Assembly: GCF_001593605.1 (NCBI RefSeq)
Contig: NZ_CP012836.1
Coordinates: 1,926,501 to 1,990,500, forward strand
From: Algoriphagus sanaruensis
GTDB lineage: Bacteria > Bacteroidota > Bacteroidia > Cytophagales > Cyclobacteriaceae
Reading direction: 5' to 3'
Length of the DNA stretch: 64,000 bases
The position numbers and the translations under genes are program-made. Below, one piece after another: positions 17,686-26,077 of the stretch (position 1 is its first letter; every line of letters begins with the position of its first letter). A model generated the notes under the pieces. It had not been told where the DNA came from. It worked only from the letters and a program-made list of their open reading frames with translations, and did not search any database.

Positions 17686-18180
17686 ATGTCAGCAGTAAAA
17701 CATAAAAAAGAACACATCGCCGATCCTCATTGCGCAGCACCTAACCTCAGAGAGGATCACGACCATGGTTTGGAATTATTAAAATACCTCATTATTGGGG
17801 TTGTATTTGGGATCGTTTTTGTGAAAGCGGAAATTATTTCTTGGTTCCGAATTCAGGAGATGTTTCGTCTTCAGTCATTCCACATGTATGGTGTAATTGG
17901 TTCAGCGGTGGTGACTGGGATTATTTCCGTTCAGATCATCAAGCGATTCAATGTTAAAACCATCCACGGTGAGGATATTGTCATCCCTGATAAGGTGTTT
18001 AAAAAAGGTCAGGTGATCGGAGGATTTATCTTCGGACTTGGCTGGGCGATTACCGGTGCTTGTCCAGGGCCGTTGTTTGCACAAATTGGAAGTGGCTATA
18101 CGGTAGTTCTCGTAACCTTGATTTCAGCACTTGCCGGAACTTGGGTTTATGGGAAATATGCAGATAAGCTTCCAAATTAA
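17686..18180 (+). CDS. YeeE/YedE (DUF6691-like) membrane protein, second half
   Basis: 164 residues. A histidine/acid-rich cytosolic N-terminus (KHKKEHIADPHCA, DHDHG) precedes four membrane segments. The motif GLGWAITGACPGPLFAQIG (about residues 113-131) has the conserved Cys-Pro-Gly of the YeeE/YedE family. It follows the first half with a 12-bp gap and is the last gene of the porin-transporter operon, before a terminator. Confidence 0.87.
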   Translation: MSAVKHKKEHIADPHCAAPNLREDHDHGLELLKYLIIGVVFGIVFVKAEIISWFRIQEMFRLQSFHMYGVIGSAVVTGIISVQIIKRFNVKTIHGEDIVIPDKVFKKGQVIGGFIFGLGWAITGACPGPLFAQIGSGYTVVLVTLISALAGTWVYGKYADKLPN

Positions 18181-18203
18181 GAACCGGGCATTTAAAAAAT
18201 CAG

Positions 18204-18233
18204 GCCGCTTTTTTCACGAAAAGCGGCTTTTTC
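18204..18233. terminator. Bidirectional intrinsic terminator
   Basis: A 9-bp stem (18204-18212 with 18219-18227, GCCGCTTTT) is followed by T5 on plus and preceded by an A-run. It ends the YeeE/YedE operon and the small minus-strand gene. Confidence 0.82.
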
Positions 18234-18378
18234 AATTAAAAACCTTTTTGATGATGAATCGGATCATCAGAATGATTGTGACTAGGATAGCTCCTACAAT
18301 GATAAATTCCATGGTGAGTTTTTTGACAAAACTACCAAGAGGTTCGAATAGTTTGTCTGCTTCTATAATCTTTCCCAT
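18232..18378 (-). CDS. Small single-pass membrane protein (48 residues)
   Basis: An open frame from ATG 18378 to TGA 18232 encodes a 48-residue protein: an acidic/basic N-terminus (MGKIIEADKLFEPLG), one hydrophobic segment of about 20 residues (FIIVGAILVTIILMI) and a basic end (RFIIKKVFN). It fills the gap between the YeeE/YedE terminator and the divergent MFS gene and ends exactly at the bidirectional terminator, which supports it being real. The function is unknown. Confidence 0.6.
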   Translation of the reverse strand: MGKIIEADKLFEPLGSFVKKLTMEFIIVGAILVTIILMIRFIIKKVFN

Positions 18379-18395
18379 TTGCAGCGACTTTGTCT

Positions 18396-18403
18396 TACCT
18401 TTG
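18396..18403 (+). promoter_or_regulatory. Candidate -7 box (TAnnTTTG) for the MFS-thioesterase unit
   Basis: TACCTTTG lies 27 bp before the MFS start at 18430. It matches the Bacteroidota -7 consensus; the -33 element is not clear. Confidence 0.45.
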
Positions 18404-18429
18404 CGACGCTACAAACCTTGCCAGTACCT

Positions 18430-19599
18430 ATGAATCTTCTATCCAAACGCCGAGTGGCTGTGGGATCTTTGTTTTTTTTCGTTGGCCTTTGCTTCGCCAG
18501 TTGGGCCTCTCGGATTCCAGATATTCAATCCAAATTTGATCTTTCGGAAGGGGAGTTGGGTTCCATGCTTTTGTTTTTACCGATTGGATCTTTGATAGGT
18601 TTGCCTATTGCTGGTTGGGCGGTTCATCGCTTTGGAAGTCGTGTCGTGATTTTAGTAGGAGGTGTAATTTATGCCTTGACACTACCCTTAATCGGATTAA
18701 GTCCTTCGAGCTGGGTGTTGATTCCTGTTCTGGTAACTTATGGAATGCTCGGGAATACCATGAATATTTCCTTGAATACCCAAGCATTAGATTTGGAAGA
18801 TCAAATGGGGAAAAATATCCTCGCCTCATTTCATGGTTTATGGAGTTTGGCTGGGTTTACGGGAGCAGGAATCGGCGCAGGAATGATTTTTTTGAATATG
18901 ACTCCAGCGGAGCATTTTGGAGTGATTACCCTGATTTCGCTGCTCATTCTGTTTGTGGCTAAAGGCTATATTATAAAGGAAGAAAAGGTCTCTGAAGGGG
19001 GAGGTTTGGTTTTGAAAAAGCCGGATGCTTTACTTCTTCGAGTCGGAATGATTGCCTTTTTGGGTATGATGAGTGAAGGTTGTATGTTTGACTGGAGCGG
19101 AGTGTACTTTAAAAAAGTTGTACTTGCTGAGCCAGAATTAGTCGTTTTGGGTTATGTGGCTTTTATGGGAGCCATGGCCTCAGGTCGTTTTTTTACCGAC
19201 AAACTAGCCGATCGCTATACCAAAGTTGCGGTAATTCAAGTCAGTGGCTTTTTAATTTTAACAGGGTTGTTGACAGCTGTTTTTCTTCCCGTTGTATGGT
19301 CCGCAACTCTCGGATTTCTTTTGGTAGGTTTAGGTGTGGCCTCGATTGTTCCGCTTTCTTATGGGATTGCTGGAAGGTCTAAGCTTTATTCTCCCAGTGT
19401 TGCATTAGCGATGGTTTCCACTATATCCTTTTTTGGATTTTTGTTAGGGCCTCCGATGATAGGATTTGTGGCGGAGTTATTTGACTTGAAAGTTTCTTTC
19501 GCACTTGTCGCGATGTGTGGCTTGGGTATTTTGTTACTTTCAAGTTTTAGGAAACAGGTATTCTTGATTCCTCCAAAATTCCCGAAAAAGACCGCCTGA
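18430..19599 (+). CDS. MFS transporter
   Basis: 389 residues from ATG 18430; a longer reading from 18379 adds a non-hydrophobic leader that overlaps the predicted promoter and was rejected. About twelve membrane segments, with the MFS loop GWAVHRFGSRVV after helix 2 and a second-half repeat (TDKLADRYTKVAV). The sequence resembles the YbjJ/fucose-permease-like branch of the superfamily, so the substrate is unknown. The stop overlaps the next start (TGATG), indicating translational coupling with the thioesterase. Confidence 0.88.
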   Translation: MNLLSKRRVAVGSLFFFVGLCFASWASRIPDIQSKFDLSEGELGSMLLFLPIGSLIGLPIAGWAVHRFGSRVVILVGGVIYALTLPLIGLSPSSWVLIPVLVTYGMLGNTMNISLNTQALDLEDQMGKNILASFHGLWSLAGFTGAGIGAGMIFLNMTPAEHFGVITLISLLILFVAKGYIIKEEKVSEGGGLVLKKPDALLLRVGMIAFLGMMSEGCMFDWSGVYFKKVVLAEPELVVLGYVAFMGAMASGRFFTDKLADRYTKVAVIQVSGFLILTGLLTAVFLPVVWSATLGFLLVGLGVASIVPLSYGIAGRSKLYSPSVALAMVSTISFFGFLLGPPMIGFVAELFDLKVSFALVAMCGLGILLLSSFRKQVFLIPPKFPKKTA

Positions 19600-20330
19600 T
19601 GAGATTGCCAGAAGATTTTCAATTTGAAAAGTCAGCAGAAGTTGGATCATTTCAAGTTCATCCAAACGGGAAAATCCGTCTCAGTTCCCTAGCGGATTTT
19701 CTTCAGGAAATCGCCTGGAAGCATGCTGATTCCGCAGATTTTGGAAGAAATCTGATGGAGTCTAAGCAAATGTGGGCTCTTTCGCGCTTGGAAATTCAAG
19801 TAAGTGCATGGCCTTCATGGGGAGATCAAATCCAGTTGTTTACCGGTGGAAGGGGAGCGGAAAAATTATTCGCATTCCGGGAATTTATGGTTTGGGAAGC
19901 AAGTCAACGAGTTTTGGCTCGCGCTATGTCCTCTTGGCTTCTACTAAATATGGAAACCAAACGAATCCAAAGACCAGAATCCGTATTGCCAGGTCAGCTT
20001 TTTGATCCCAAACTAGCGCCCACTTGGCAACCTGAGAAGTTAACTTGTTCGGGCTCAGAGATTCATCAGCTCAAGCTTCAGGTAAGGTATTCTGATTTGG
20101 ATCTTTACCATCATGTCAACAATACCAGCTATATCCGTTGGGTGGAGGATCTGCTCGCTGAGAAACAGATTTTTCCTGATTTTATCTCCATTAACTATTT
20201 GGCCGAATGTCATTTGGGTGACGAGTTGGAGCTAGTGTTGTATAAAAATGATTCAGGTTTTGTGGTTGATGGAAAGGTAGGTGCGAAACAGGTTTTTATA
20301 GCCAAGGTTTCTGGAGGTACTTTTCATTAG
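19599..20330 (+). CDS. Acyl-ACP thioesterase-like double hot-dog protein
   Basis: 243 residues with two hot-dog folds. The first (about 8-120) contains the LADFLQEIAWKHAD helix; the second (about 150-243) contains SDLDLYHHVNNTSYIRWVED, with the catalytic-type Asp/His/Asn pattern of the acyl-ACP thioesterase family. It should release fatty acids from acyl-carrier protein or acyl-CoA in the cytosol. It overlaps the MFS gene by one base. Confidence 0.88.
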   Translation: MRLPEDFQFEKSAEVGSFQVHPNGKIRLSSLADFLQEIAWKHADSADFGRNLMESKQMWALSRLEIQVSAWPSWGDQIQLFTGGRGAEKLFAFREFMVWEASQRVLARAMSSWLLLNMETKRIQRPESVLPGQLFDPKLAPTWQPEKLTCSGSEIHQLKLQVRYSDLDLYHHVNNTSYIRWVEDLLAEKQIFPDFISINYLAECHLGDELELVLYKNDSGFVVDGKVGAKQVFIAKVSGGTFH

Positions 20331-20497
20331 GTAAAAACTCTTACTCTAATTTGAAAAGGAATTTAATGGTATTTGACAGACTGGAGTTGAAGTTCAATGC
20401 CTATTTTTTTAATCAATCCTTATCTCAGTTTTTCAATTACGTTCCCAAGGAGATGATCTTCTCGATGATTTGCTGAGATTCCTTTTTATTTTTCTGA

Positions 20498-20543
20498 TGT
20501 GATGTTAGTCACAGCTTTGGGCGGGTGGTTTCTTGCACTTTTG
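20498..20543 (+). promoter_or_regulatory. Perfect Crp/Fnr-type site with -7-like box upstream of tsdA
   Basis: TGTGA-TGTTAG-TCACA (20498-20513) is a full palindromic match. A -7-like CACTTTTG begins 38 bp after the site start (20536-20543), the same offset as at the other island promoters. The tsdA ATG is at 20561. The rest of the 230-bp gap after the thioesterase gene shows nothing else. Confidence 0.68.
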
Positions 20544-20560
20544 TACATTACCTTACGACT

Positions 20561-21625
20561 ATGAATCAGATTATGCAACCATTTATCAAGCTGATTACTC
20601 TTCTTGTGGCACTTTTAGGTCTTGCCGTTGCCTTGGTGGGAGTAGTTGGTTTTGTACTTTTCCTGTCTTATTCGGGCGTTCAATTGCCTTCTTTACAAGC
20701 GGATTCCAATTCTGAGCAAGTGCAATCCCTGCCAGAAGTTCCTGCAGTGACGGCCCTTGTTGATCCTGCCGGAATGTGGTCAAGTCCTGATTGGGCGACT
20801 TTGGAGGCGGAAGCCAATGCAGAAGATATCAAATATGGAAAAGAACTGATCGCTAATACTGCTGCTTACCTTGGGCCAAATGGAAAAGTAAAGGCGATTT
20901 CAAATGGAATGAATTGCCAAAATTGCCACTTGCAGGCTGGTACAGCGCCTTTGGGGAATAATTACAGTGCTGTAGCGGCTACCTATCCGAAAGTCAGAGC
21001 TCGATCTGGACAATCTGAGGATATTGAAAAGCGAATCAATGATTGTTTTGAGCGAAGTCTGAATGGTAAAGCCTTGGAGCGCGATTCAAAAGAAATGGTA
21101 GCTATGGTAGCTTACATGAACTGGCTTGGTAAAGATGTGCCCAAAGGGGAATCGCCCAAGGGATCAGGAATTTACGAAGTACCACTTTTGGATCGGGCTG
21201 CTGATCCAGCCAAGGGGAAATTGGTCTATGATGCCCAATGTGCGAGTTGCCACCAAGCGGATGGTCAAGGAATGCCAAAGCAAGATGGTTCAGGTTATAT
21301 CTATCCGCCACTTTGGGGTAAAAACAGCTACAATCATGGGGCTGGACTTTATCGACTATCCCGATTTGCCGGATATGTCAAAGCCAATATGCCATTAGGA
21401 GCGACGTTTGAAAATCCGATGTTGAGTGACGAAGAGGCTTGGGATGTAGCTGCCTATGTGAACAGTCTGGAACGTCCTGCGAAAGATTTGTCCAAGGATT
21501 GGCCGGATATTTCTAAAAAGCCTATGGACCATCCATTTGGTCCGTATACCGATGGATTCTCAGAAGAGCAACACAAGTTTGGTCCTTTCAAACCCATCAA
21601 AGAGGCCCGCGCTCAAAGCAAATAA
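20561..21625 (+). CDS. tsdA: TsdA-like diheme cytochrome c (thiosulfate dehydrogenase/tetrathionate reductase)
   Basis: 354 residues from ATG 20561 (an upstream GTG-type start at 20525 adds a non-signal leader). An N-terminal membrane anchor or signal (about 8-36) precedes two c-type haem domains: CQNCH at 119-123 and CASCH at 227-231. Cys162 in RINDCFERSLNGK fits the unusual cysteine haem-1 ligand of TsdA, and the RSxNG stretch after it is typical of the SoxA/TsdA lineage. Met277 (ANMPLG) could ligate haem 2. TsdA joins two thiosulfates to tetrathionate or runs in reverse. The direction here is unknown. It overlaps the following porin start (TAATG). Confidence 0.85.
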   Translation: MNQIMQPFIKLITLLVALLGLAVALVGVVGFVLFLSYSGVQLPSLQADSNSEQVQSLPEVPAVTALVDPAGMWSSPDWATLEAEANAEDIKYGKELIANTAAYLGPNGKVKAISNGMNCQNCHLQAGTAPLGNNYSAVAATYPKVRARSGQSEDIEKRINDCFERSLNGKALERDSKEMVAMVAYMNWLGKDVPKGESPKGSGIYEVPLLDRAADPAKGKLVYDAQCASCHQADGQGMPKQDGSGYIYPPLWGKNSYNHGAGLYRLSRFAGYVKANMPLGATFENPMLSDEEAWDVAAYVNSLERPAKDLSKDWPDISKKPMDHPFGPYTDGFSEEQHKFGPFKPIKEARAQSK

Positions 21626-22974
21626 TGAAGTCTTTTCTTTCTATTTCCCTTCTTTTTCTTGGGTTCGTTTCAAGTATTCAGGCTCAAGAAAAAGAACGGA
21701 AAATCGATTTATCTCCTGAGGTCCACTTTCGGACTTTTTGGATGAATACGGATTATCCTTCTCGCGAATTAAAGTCGGACTATGCCTTGGGAATGAGTTT
21801 GTATTCAGGGATAAACCTGACTTTCAACCAAAATTTCTCCTTTAGCGCAGGATATCGATCTTTTGCAAATGCCATCAGTTCCGATTATTGGTTGCCTGAT
21901 CCTATTACGGGTCAATCCAACCGCTATGAAGCTGGACTATTTGACTTACTGGATACCCGTGATCGATTTTTTGGACGAATGGAGCGATTATCAATCAGTT
22001 ATTCCCTCCACAAATTTGGACTAAGTCTAGGTAGGATGGATATCAATACCGACTGGGTGAATGCGCAAGATGGTCGCCTTTCTCCTACCGTCATGGAAGG
22101 AATAAAGGCTTGGTTTAAGCCAAGTGCCTATTGGAAGTTTAATTTTTGGGCAATTAATCGATTGAATATCCGTGGAAGTAGTGAATGGCTGGGAATAGGA
22201 GAGACTATAGGGATATTTCCCCAAGGACGTAATATTTCGGGTAAACCAGGAAACTATTTCCAGAATACGAGTAGTAAAAGGATTGGAATTGCGGAAGCAG
22301 ATCGTTCCTTAGGGGAATCGTCAAAGCTTCATTTTTCAATGACTCATGCCCAAAATATCTTCAATACGTATGGGTTGACTTTTGAGAATAATCGAAAACT
22401 CACTTCCAAAACATTACTTTTTGGGATCCAATCTGGATTACAACACGGTTTGGGAAATGGGGGGAATGATGACTCAAACCTTCGATATAAGGATCCAAAA
22501 GATGTCAATTATTCGATCTCTGGGCGAATTGGTTTGAAAAATTCGAATTGGACAACGCACCTGAATGTTTTGCATGTTGGTGGAAAGGGTCGATGGCTCA
22601 GTCCGAGAGAATGGGGGAAAGATGCTTGGTACACGTTTATCCCAAGAGAGCGAAATGAGGGTTTTTCCAAAGTGAATGCAGTGGTAGGATACGGAGAATA
22701 CCGATTTGCTAAAGTCCCGCTTTCCATTTACCTACATTCAGGAATCCATTGGCTTCCCGATGTATCCAATGCCGCTGAAAATAAATATGCAATGCCAAGT
22801 TATCAGCAGACCAATTTTGGCCTCAAAATTCAATCCAAGTGGATTAAGGGACTGGATGTACATTTGATCTTGGTCAGTAAACAAGCCTTACATTCTGAAA
22901 ATTTAACCCCAAATCAGATTTTTAATAAAGTTGAATTGATTCATTTTAATAGTATCATCAACTGGAAATGGTAG
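21625..22974 (+). CDS. OprD-like outer-membrane porin B
   Basis: 449 residues with a signal peptide (MKSFLSISLLFLGFVSSIQAQ) and a beta-barrel ending in Trp (IINWKW). It is a paralogue of porin A at 15656, sharing the QSNRYE..LFD, RGSSEWLGIGETIG...GRN and SPREWG.....PRERNEG blocks. The start overlaps the tsdA stop by one base, so porin and cytochrome are made from one mRNA. It is probably the outer-membrane entry for thiosulfate or tetrathionate. Confidence 0.8.
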   Translation: MKSFLSISLLFLGFVSSIQAQEKERKIDLSPEVHFRTFWMNTDYPSRELKSDYALGMSLYSGINLTFNQNFSFSAGYRSFANAISSDYWLPDPITGQSNRYEAGLFDLLDTRDRFFGRMERLSISYSLHKFGLSLGRMDINTDWVNAQDGRLSPTVMEGIKAWFKPSAYWKFNFWAINRLNIRGSSEWLGIGETIGIFPQGRNISGKPGNYFQNTSSKRIGIAEADRSLGESSKLHFSMTHAQNIFNTYGLTFENNRKLTSKTLLFGIQSGLQHGLGNGGNDDSNLRYKDPKDVNYSISGRIGLKNSNWTTHLNVLHVGGKGRWLSPREWGKDAWYTFIPRERNEGFSKVNAVVGYGEYRFAKVPLSIYLHSGIHWLPDVSNAAENKYAMPSYQQTNFGLKIQSKWIKGLDVHLILVSKQALHSENLTPNQIFNKVELIHFNSIINWKW

Positions 22975-23286
22975 CAGGGCAGTAGGGACTTATTTTCCTA
23001 TAAAATTAGGAATTACCGAATCCTTTCCTGACCTTTGGCATGTCGGAAAAATGTTTTCGATACTTGTTACCAAGTTTAGCATCGGCGATTCACCTGCCAC
23101 AAGTAGCAAATCAAGAGTTCTCCATTACCAGGTTTTACTTCTTTTTCTCCTACTTTTTTGATTCTCAAGCGGCTTAGCCGATTTAGGATTAAAACCTGCA
23201 GATCACAATCTTAAAGAGAACCCAGAGTACCTTTCACCCAACAAAATTACCTTCTTATTAAAACTATCCGATTTTCGGAATCAGCC
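22975..23286. other. 312-bp gap with no supported feature
   Basis: Between porin B and the desaturase. A 40-codon open frame exists (from about 23040) but has no family resemblance, no clear ribosome site and a low-complexity Phe-rich end. I see no terminator hairpin or convincing promoter. Confidence 0.5.
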
Positions 23287-24357
23287 TTGTCTGATTTCTC
23301 CATTGCCCTCAGGGGACGTGTCAATTCCTATTTCAAGTCAACTCAACAAACCAAATTTGGAAATCGCGAAATGGTCATCAAAACGTTGGTGATGCTTTCG
23401 ATTTACTTTGTTCCGGTTATTCTAGTCATCACTGGCGTAGCAGATCAGACTTGGCAATTATTTCTATGCTTTATTTTGAGCGGTTTTGGAATGGCTGGAA
23501 TCGGGATGGGAATCATGCATGATGCCATTCATGGAACCTATTCATCCAATCCTCTGATCAATAAAATCCTAGGATATACCCTTAATCTCGTCGGTGCCAA
23601 TGCCACTGTTTGGAGAATCCAACACAATGTTTTGCATCACTCTTTTACCAATATCCATGAGGGAGATGATGATATCAATGCTCCTTTTTTCTTAAGGTTT
23701 TCACCGAATGTGAAGAAGAACGCACTTCATCCCTACCAACATTGGTACACTTGGTTTTTCTATGGTCTGTCCACCCTATCATGGGTAACTACCAAAGATT
23801 TTGTCCGCTTGAATCGCTATTATAAAATGGGATTATTGAAAGGGAAAAATGTATATAGAAATACAGCTCTCAAGATTGTCGCATGGAAATTAGTGTATTA
23901 TGTGTTCACCCTTGGATTTCCAATCCTCTTCTCACCCTTTGGAGTTGGTGAAATATTACTTGCCTTTCTGGCACTTCATTTCATAACAGGATTAAGCATT
24001 TCTTTGGTTTTTCAGACAGCGCACATCATGCCAGATATGGCCTTTCCTCAAATGGATGAAGATGGAGTTGTGGAAGGTGAACGTATGCTTCATCAACTTG
24101 CCACCACCTCAAATTATTCAGAGAAAAGCAGAATATTTTCTTGGATGATTGGGGGCTTAAATTATCAAGTAGAACACCATTTGTTTCCGGATATTTGTCA
24201 TGTTCATTACAGGCACATTGCACCGATAGTGAAAGCTACAGCGGAGGAATTTAATATCCCGTATTACTCAAAACCGACATTTTTTCATGCTTTGAAAGCC
24301 CATTTTAATATGCTTTACCACCTAGGTAATGCTGAAATGGAGCCTGTAAAAGCCTAA
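23287..24357 (+). CDS. Membrane fatty acid desaturase (acyl-CoA/lipid type)
   Basis: 356 residues. A di-iron membrane desaturase with three histidine boxes: HDAIH (78-82), QHNVLHH (112-118) and QVEHH (about 297-301). The Gln in the third box is typical of linoleoyl-CoA/front-end desaturase relatives. Four membrane segments are visible. The start is taken as TTG 23287 because the N-terminal FSIALRGRVNSYF helix matches relatives and no in-frame ATG precedes residue 29. It is monocistronic and likely adjusts membrane fluidity. Confidence 0.88.
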   Translation: MSDFSIALRGRVNSYFKSTQQTKFGNREMVIKTLVMLSIYFVPVILVITGVADQTWQLFLCFILSGFGMAGIGMGIMHDAIHGTYSSNPLINKILGYTLNLVGANATVWRIQHNVLHHSFTNIHEGDDDINAPFFLRFSPNVKKNALHPYQHWYTWFFYGLSTLSWVTTKDFVRLNRYYKMGLLKGKNVYRNTALKIVAWKLVYYVFTLGFPILFSPFGVGEILLAFLALHFITGLSISLVFQTAHIMPDMAFPQMDEDGVVEGERMLHQLATTSNYSEKSRIFSWMIGGLNYQVEHHLFPDICHVHYRHIAPIVKATAEEFNIPYYSKPTFFHALKAHFNMLYHLGNAEMEPVKA

Positions 24358-24368
24358 CAACTTTCCAA

Positions 24369-25565
24369 ATGACATTCAATAAAAAAAATACAAAACCATC
24401 ACCTTCTCCTTCTCGAGGAAGTGGGGTAGATAGAAGGCAGGTTAAGCGAAAGCTGGAATCTTCCTTGGACCCAAGGCTTTTTGAAAAGAAAGCCAAGCCT
24501 TCTGGTCAGGAGGGGTTCCGAACCAATAAGTCTTTTGAAGACCTTTCGCTTAGTCCTAAGTTGCTTCAAAATATCCTGAACAAAGGGTATCAAACCCTGA
24601 CCACTATTCAGGAGCAATCTATCCTTCCTTTAATGGATGGAAGAGATATGATGGCAATTTCCAAGACAGGATCTGGGAAAACTGCCGCTTTCTTGATTCC
24701 TATTATCGAGCATGCCCTGAAGGATCCGAGCAATTATTCAGCATTGATTGTGACCCCTACTCGGGAGCTGGCACTTCAGATTGAAGAAGAATTTAAAAGT
24801 CTGACCCAAGGCCTTCATTTATATTCCGCAACCTTCATTGGAGGCACGAATATCAATTCTGACCCACAAAAGTTAGCCAGGAAGCTTCAAGTCATCGTAG
24901 GCACGCCAGGTCGTTTATTAGACTTGTCTGATCGTAAAGTTCTTGACTTGCGGAAAATCAATACGCTTGTCCTAGATGAATTTGACCGAATGCTGGATAT
25001 GGGCTTCGTGCTAGATGTGAATAAGCTGGTCAATCGAATCGGAAAGCGGGAGCAGACTTTATTGTTCTCAGCCACCTTGGAGCCTAATCAGAAGAAGCTC
25101 ATCGATGGCCTGTTAAACAATCCAATTGAGGTAAAAGTAGATTCCGGTTCCGGAACCAATGAAAATATCGAGCAAACGACCATTCGCGTACCTGAAGGAC
25201 AGGATAAGTTTGACTTGCTCGCCGAGTTGTTTCTAAATCCCGAATTGGAAAAGGTGATTCTTTTCACCGAAACCAAGCGTTTGGCGGATCGACTGGCAAA
25301 AAAATTAAATCAGTCCGGAATCAAAGCTGGACAAATTCACGGAGATAAGTCTCAAAATTTTCGAAATCGCATGATTGAGGAGTTTAAAGTAGGAGATATC
25401 CGGGTGCTGGTGGCCACCGATGTAGCTGCCAGAGGAATCGATGTAGCTGATGTAAGTCATGTGATCAACTATCAGCTACCGATGACAATGGATGCCTATA
25501 TCCATCGAATTGGCAGGACAGGTAGGGCCGGTAAAGTCGGTCATGCCATCACTTTTGTAAACTAA
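24369..25565 (+). CDS. DEAD-box family RNA helicase with DEFD motif (RhlE-like)
   Basis: 398 residues. After a basic N-terminus of about 50 residues come the Q motif (FEDLSLSP..., TTIQEQSI), Walker A SKTGSGKTAA, PTRELALQ, GTPGRLLDL, a Walker B reading DEFD rather than DEAD, SATL, and C-terminal ATDVAARGIDV and HRIGRTGRAG. ATP-dependent RNA remodelling is expected. It starts 12 bp after the desaturase stop and is followed by the basic small protein and CspA, a set that fits cold response. Confidence 0.92.
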   Translation: MTFNKKNTKPSPSPSRGSGVDRRQVKRKLESSLDPRLFEKKAKPSGQEGFRTNKSFEDLSLSPKLLQNILNKGYQTLTTIQEQSILPLMDGRDMMAISKTGSGKTAAFLIPIIEHALKDPSNYSALIVTPTRELALQIEEEFKSLTQGLHLYSATFIGGTNINSDPQKLARKLQVIVGTPGRLLDLSDRKVLDLRKINTLVLDEFDRMLDMGFVLDVNKLVNRIGKREQTLLFSATLEPNQKKLIDGLLNNPIEVKVDSGSGTNENIEQTTIRVPEGQDKFDLLAELFLNPELEKVILFTETKRLADRLAKKLNQSGIKAGQIHGDKSQNFRNRMIEEFKVGDIRVLVATDVAARGIDVADVSHVINYQLPMTMDAYIHRIGRTGRAGKVGHAITFVN

Positions 25566-25574
25566 ACTTTAGTA

Positions 25575-25835
25575 ATGTCAAAAAACCAAAACACATTTAT
25601 CAAAAAACAAAAGGCGGAACTCAAAAGGCGAAAGCAAAAAGAGAAATTCGAAAAGAAACTGGAGCGTAAATCCCAGCCCAAAGATGGAAGCTTGGATAAT
25701 ATGATCGCTTATGTAGATGAATTCGGAAATATCTCAGATTCTCCTCCAGCTCCACCAGTCGAGAAAAAATCAAATTCAAATCAATCCAATCAAAACAAAG
25801 TAAAAACCAATCAAAATTTCAGAAATCATGAATGA
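25575..25835 (+). CDS. Small basic protein preceding CspA
   Basis: 86 residues. The first 40 are almost entirely Lys/Arg/Glu/Gln and should form a charged helix (KKQKAELKRRKQKEKFEKK). A short conserved-looking core NMIAYVDEFGNISDSPP follows, then an Asn/Ser/Gln tail. Similar small proteins often precede cold-shock genes in Bacteroidota; the function is unknown and RNA binding is a guess from charge. It overlaps the CspA start by 8 bp and follows the helicase by 9 bp, so all three are probably one operon. Confidence 0.8.
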   Translation: MSKNQNTFIKKQKAELKRRKQKEKFEKKLERKSQPKDGSLDNMIAYVDEFGNISDSPPAPPVEKKSNSNQSNQNKVKTNQNFRNHE

Positions 25836-26022
25836 AGGAACAGTAAAATTCTTTAACACAACCAAAGGTTTTGGATTTATCACACCAGCTGACCAAAGTG
25901 AAGACGTATTCGTACACCACTCTGGCTTGGTACACGAGATCCGTGAAAATGACCGTGTTACTTATGACAAAGTACAAGGTAAAAAAGGCATCAACGCTGT
26001 GAACGTTAAAGTAGTTAGATAA
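25828..26022 (+). CDS. cspA: Cold-shock protein (CspA family)
   Basis: 64 residues. A single OB-fold cold-shock domain with RNP1 KGFGFI and RNP2 VFVHH. A single-stranded nucleic-acid chaperone. It is translationally coupled to the small basic protein upstream and followed by a strong terminator. Confidence 0.96.
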   Translation: MNEGTVKFFNTTKGFGFITPADQSEDVFVHHSGLVHEIRENDRVTYDKVQGKKGINAVNVKVVR

Positions 26023-26041
26023 TATCTAATCACTAAAATAT

Positions 26042-26077
26042 AAAGCCCGGTAGCTGATAGCTTTCCGGGCTTTTTTT
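26042..26077. terminator. Bidirectional intrinsic terminator
   Basis: Stem 26042-26050 with 26065-26073 (AAAGCCCGG) plus an inner AGCT pair, followed by T-run. It ends cspA and touches the stop of the convergent dehydrogenase. Confidence 0.87.

Noticed and set aside
23040..23165. 40-codon frame before the desaturase
   Set aside because: Low-complexity Phe-rich end, no recognisable family and no ribosome site. Could be chance.
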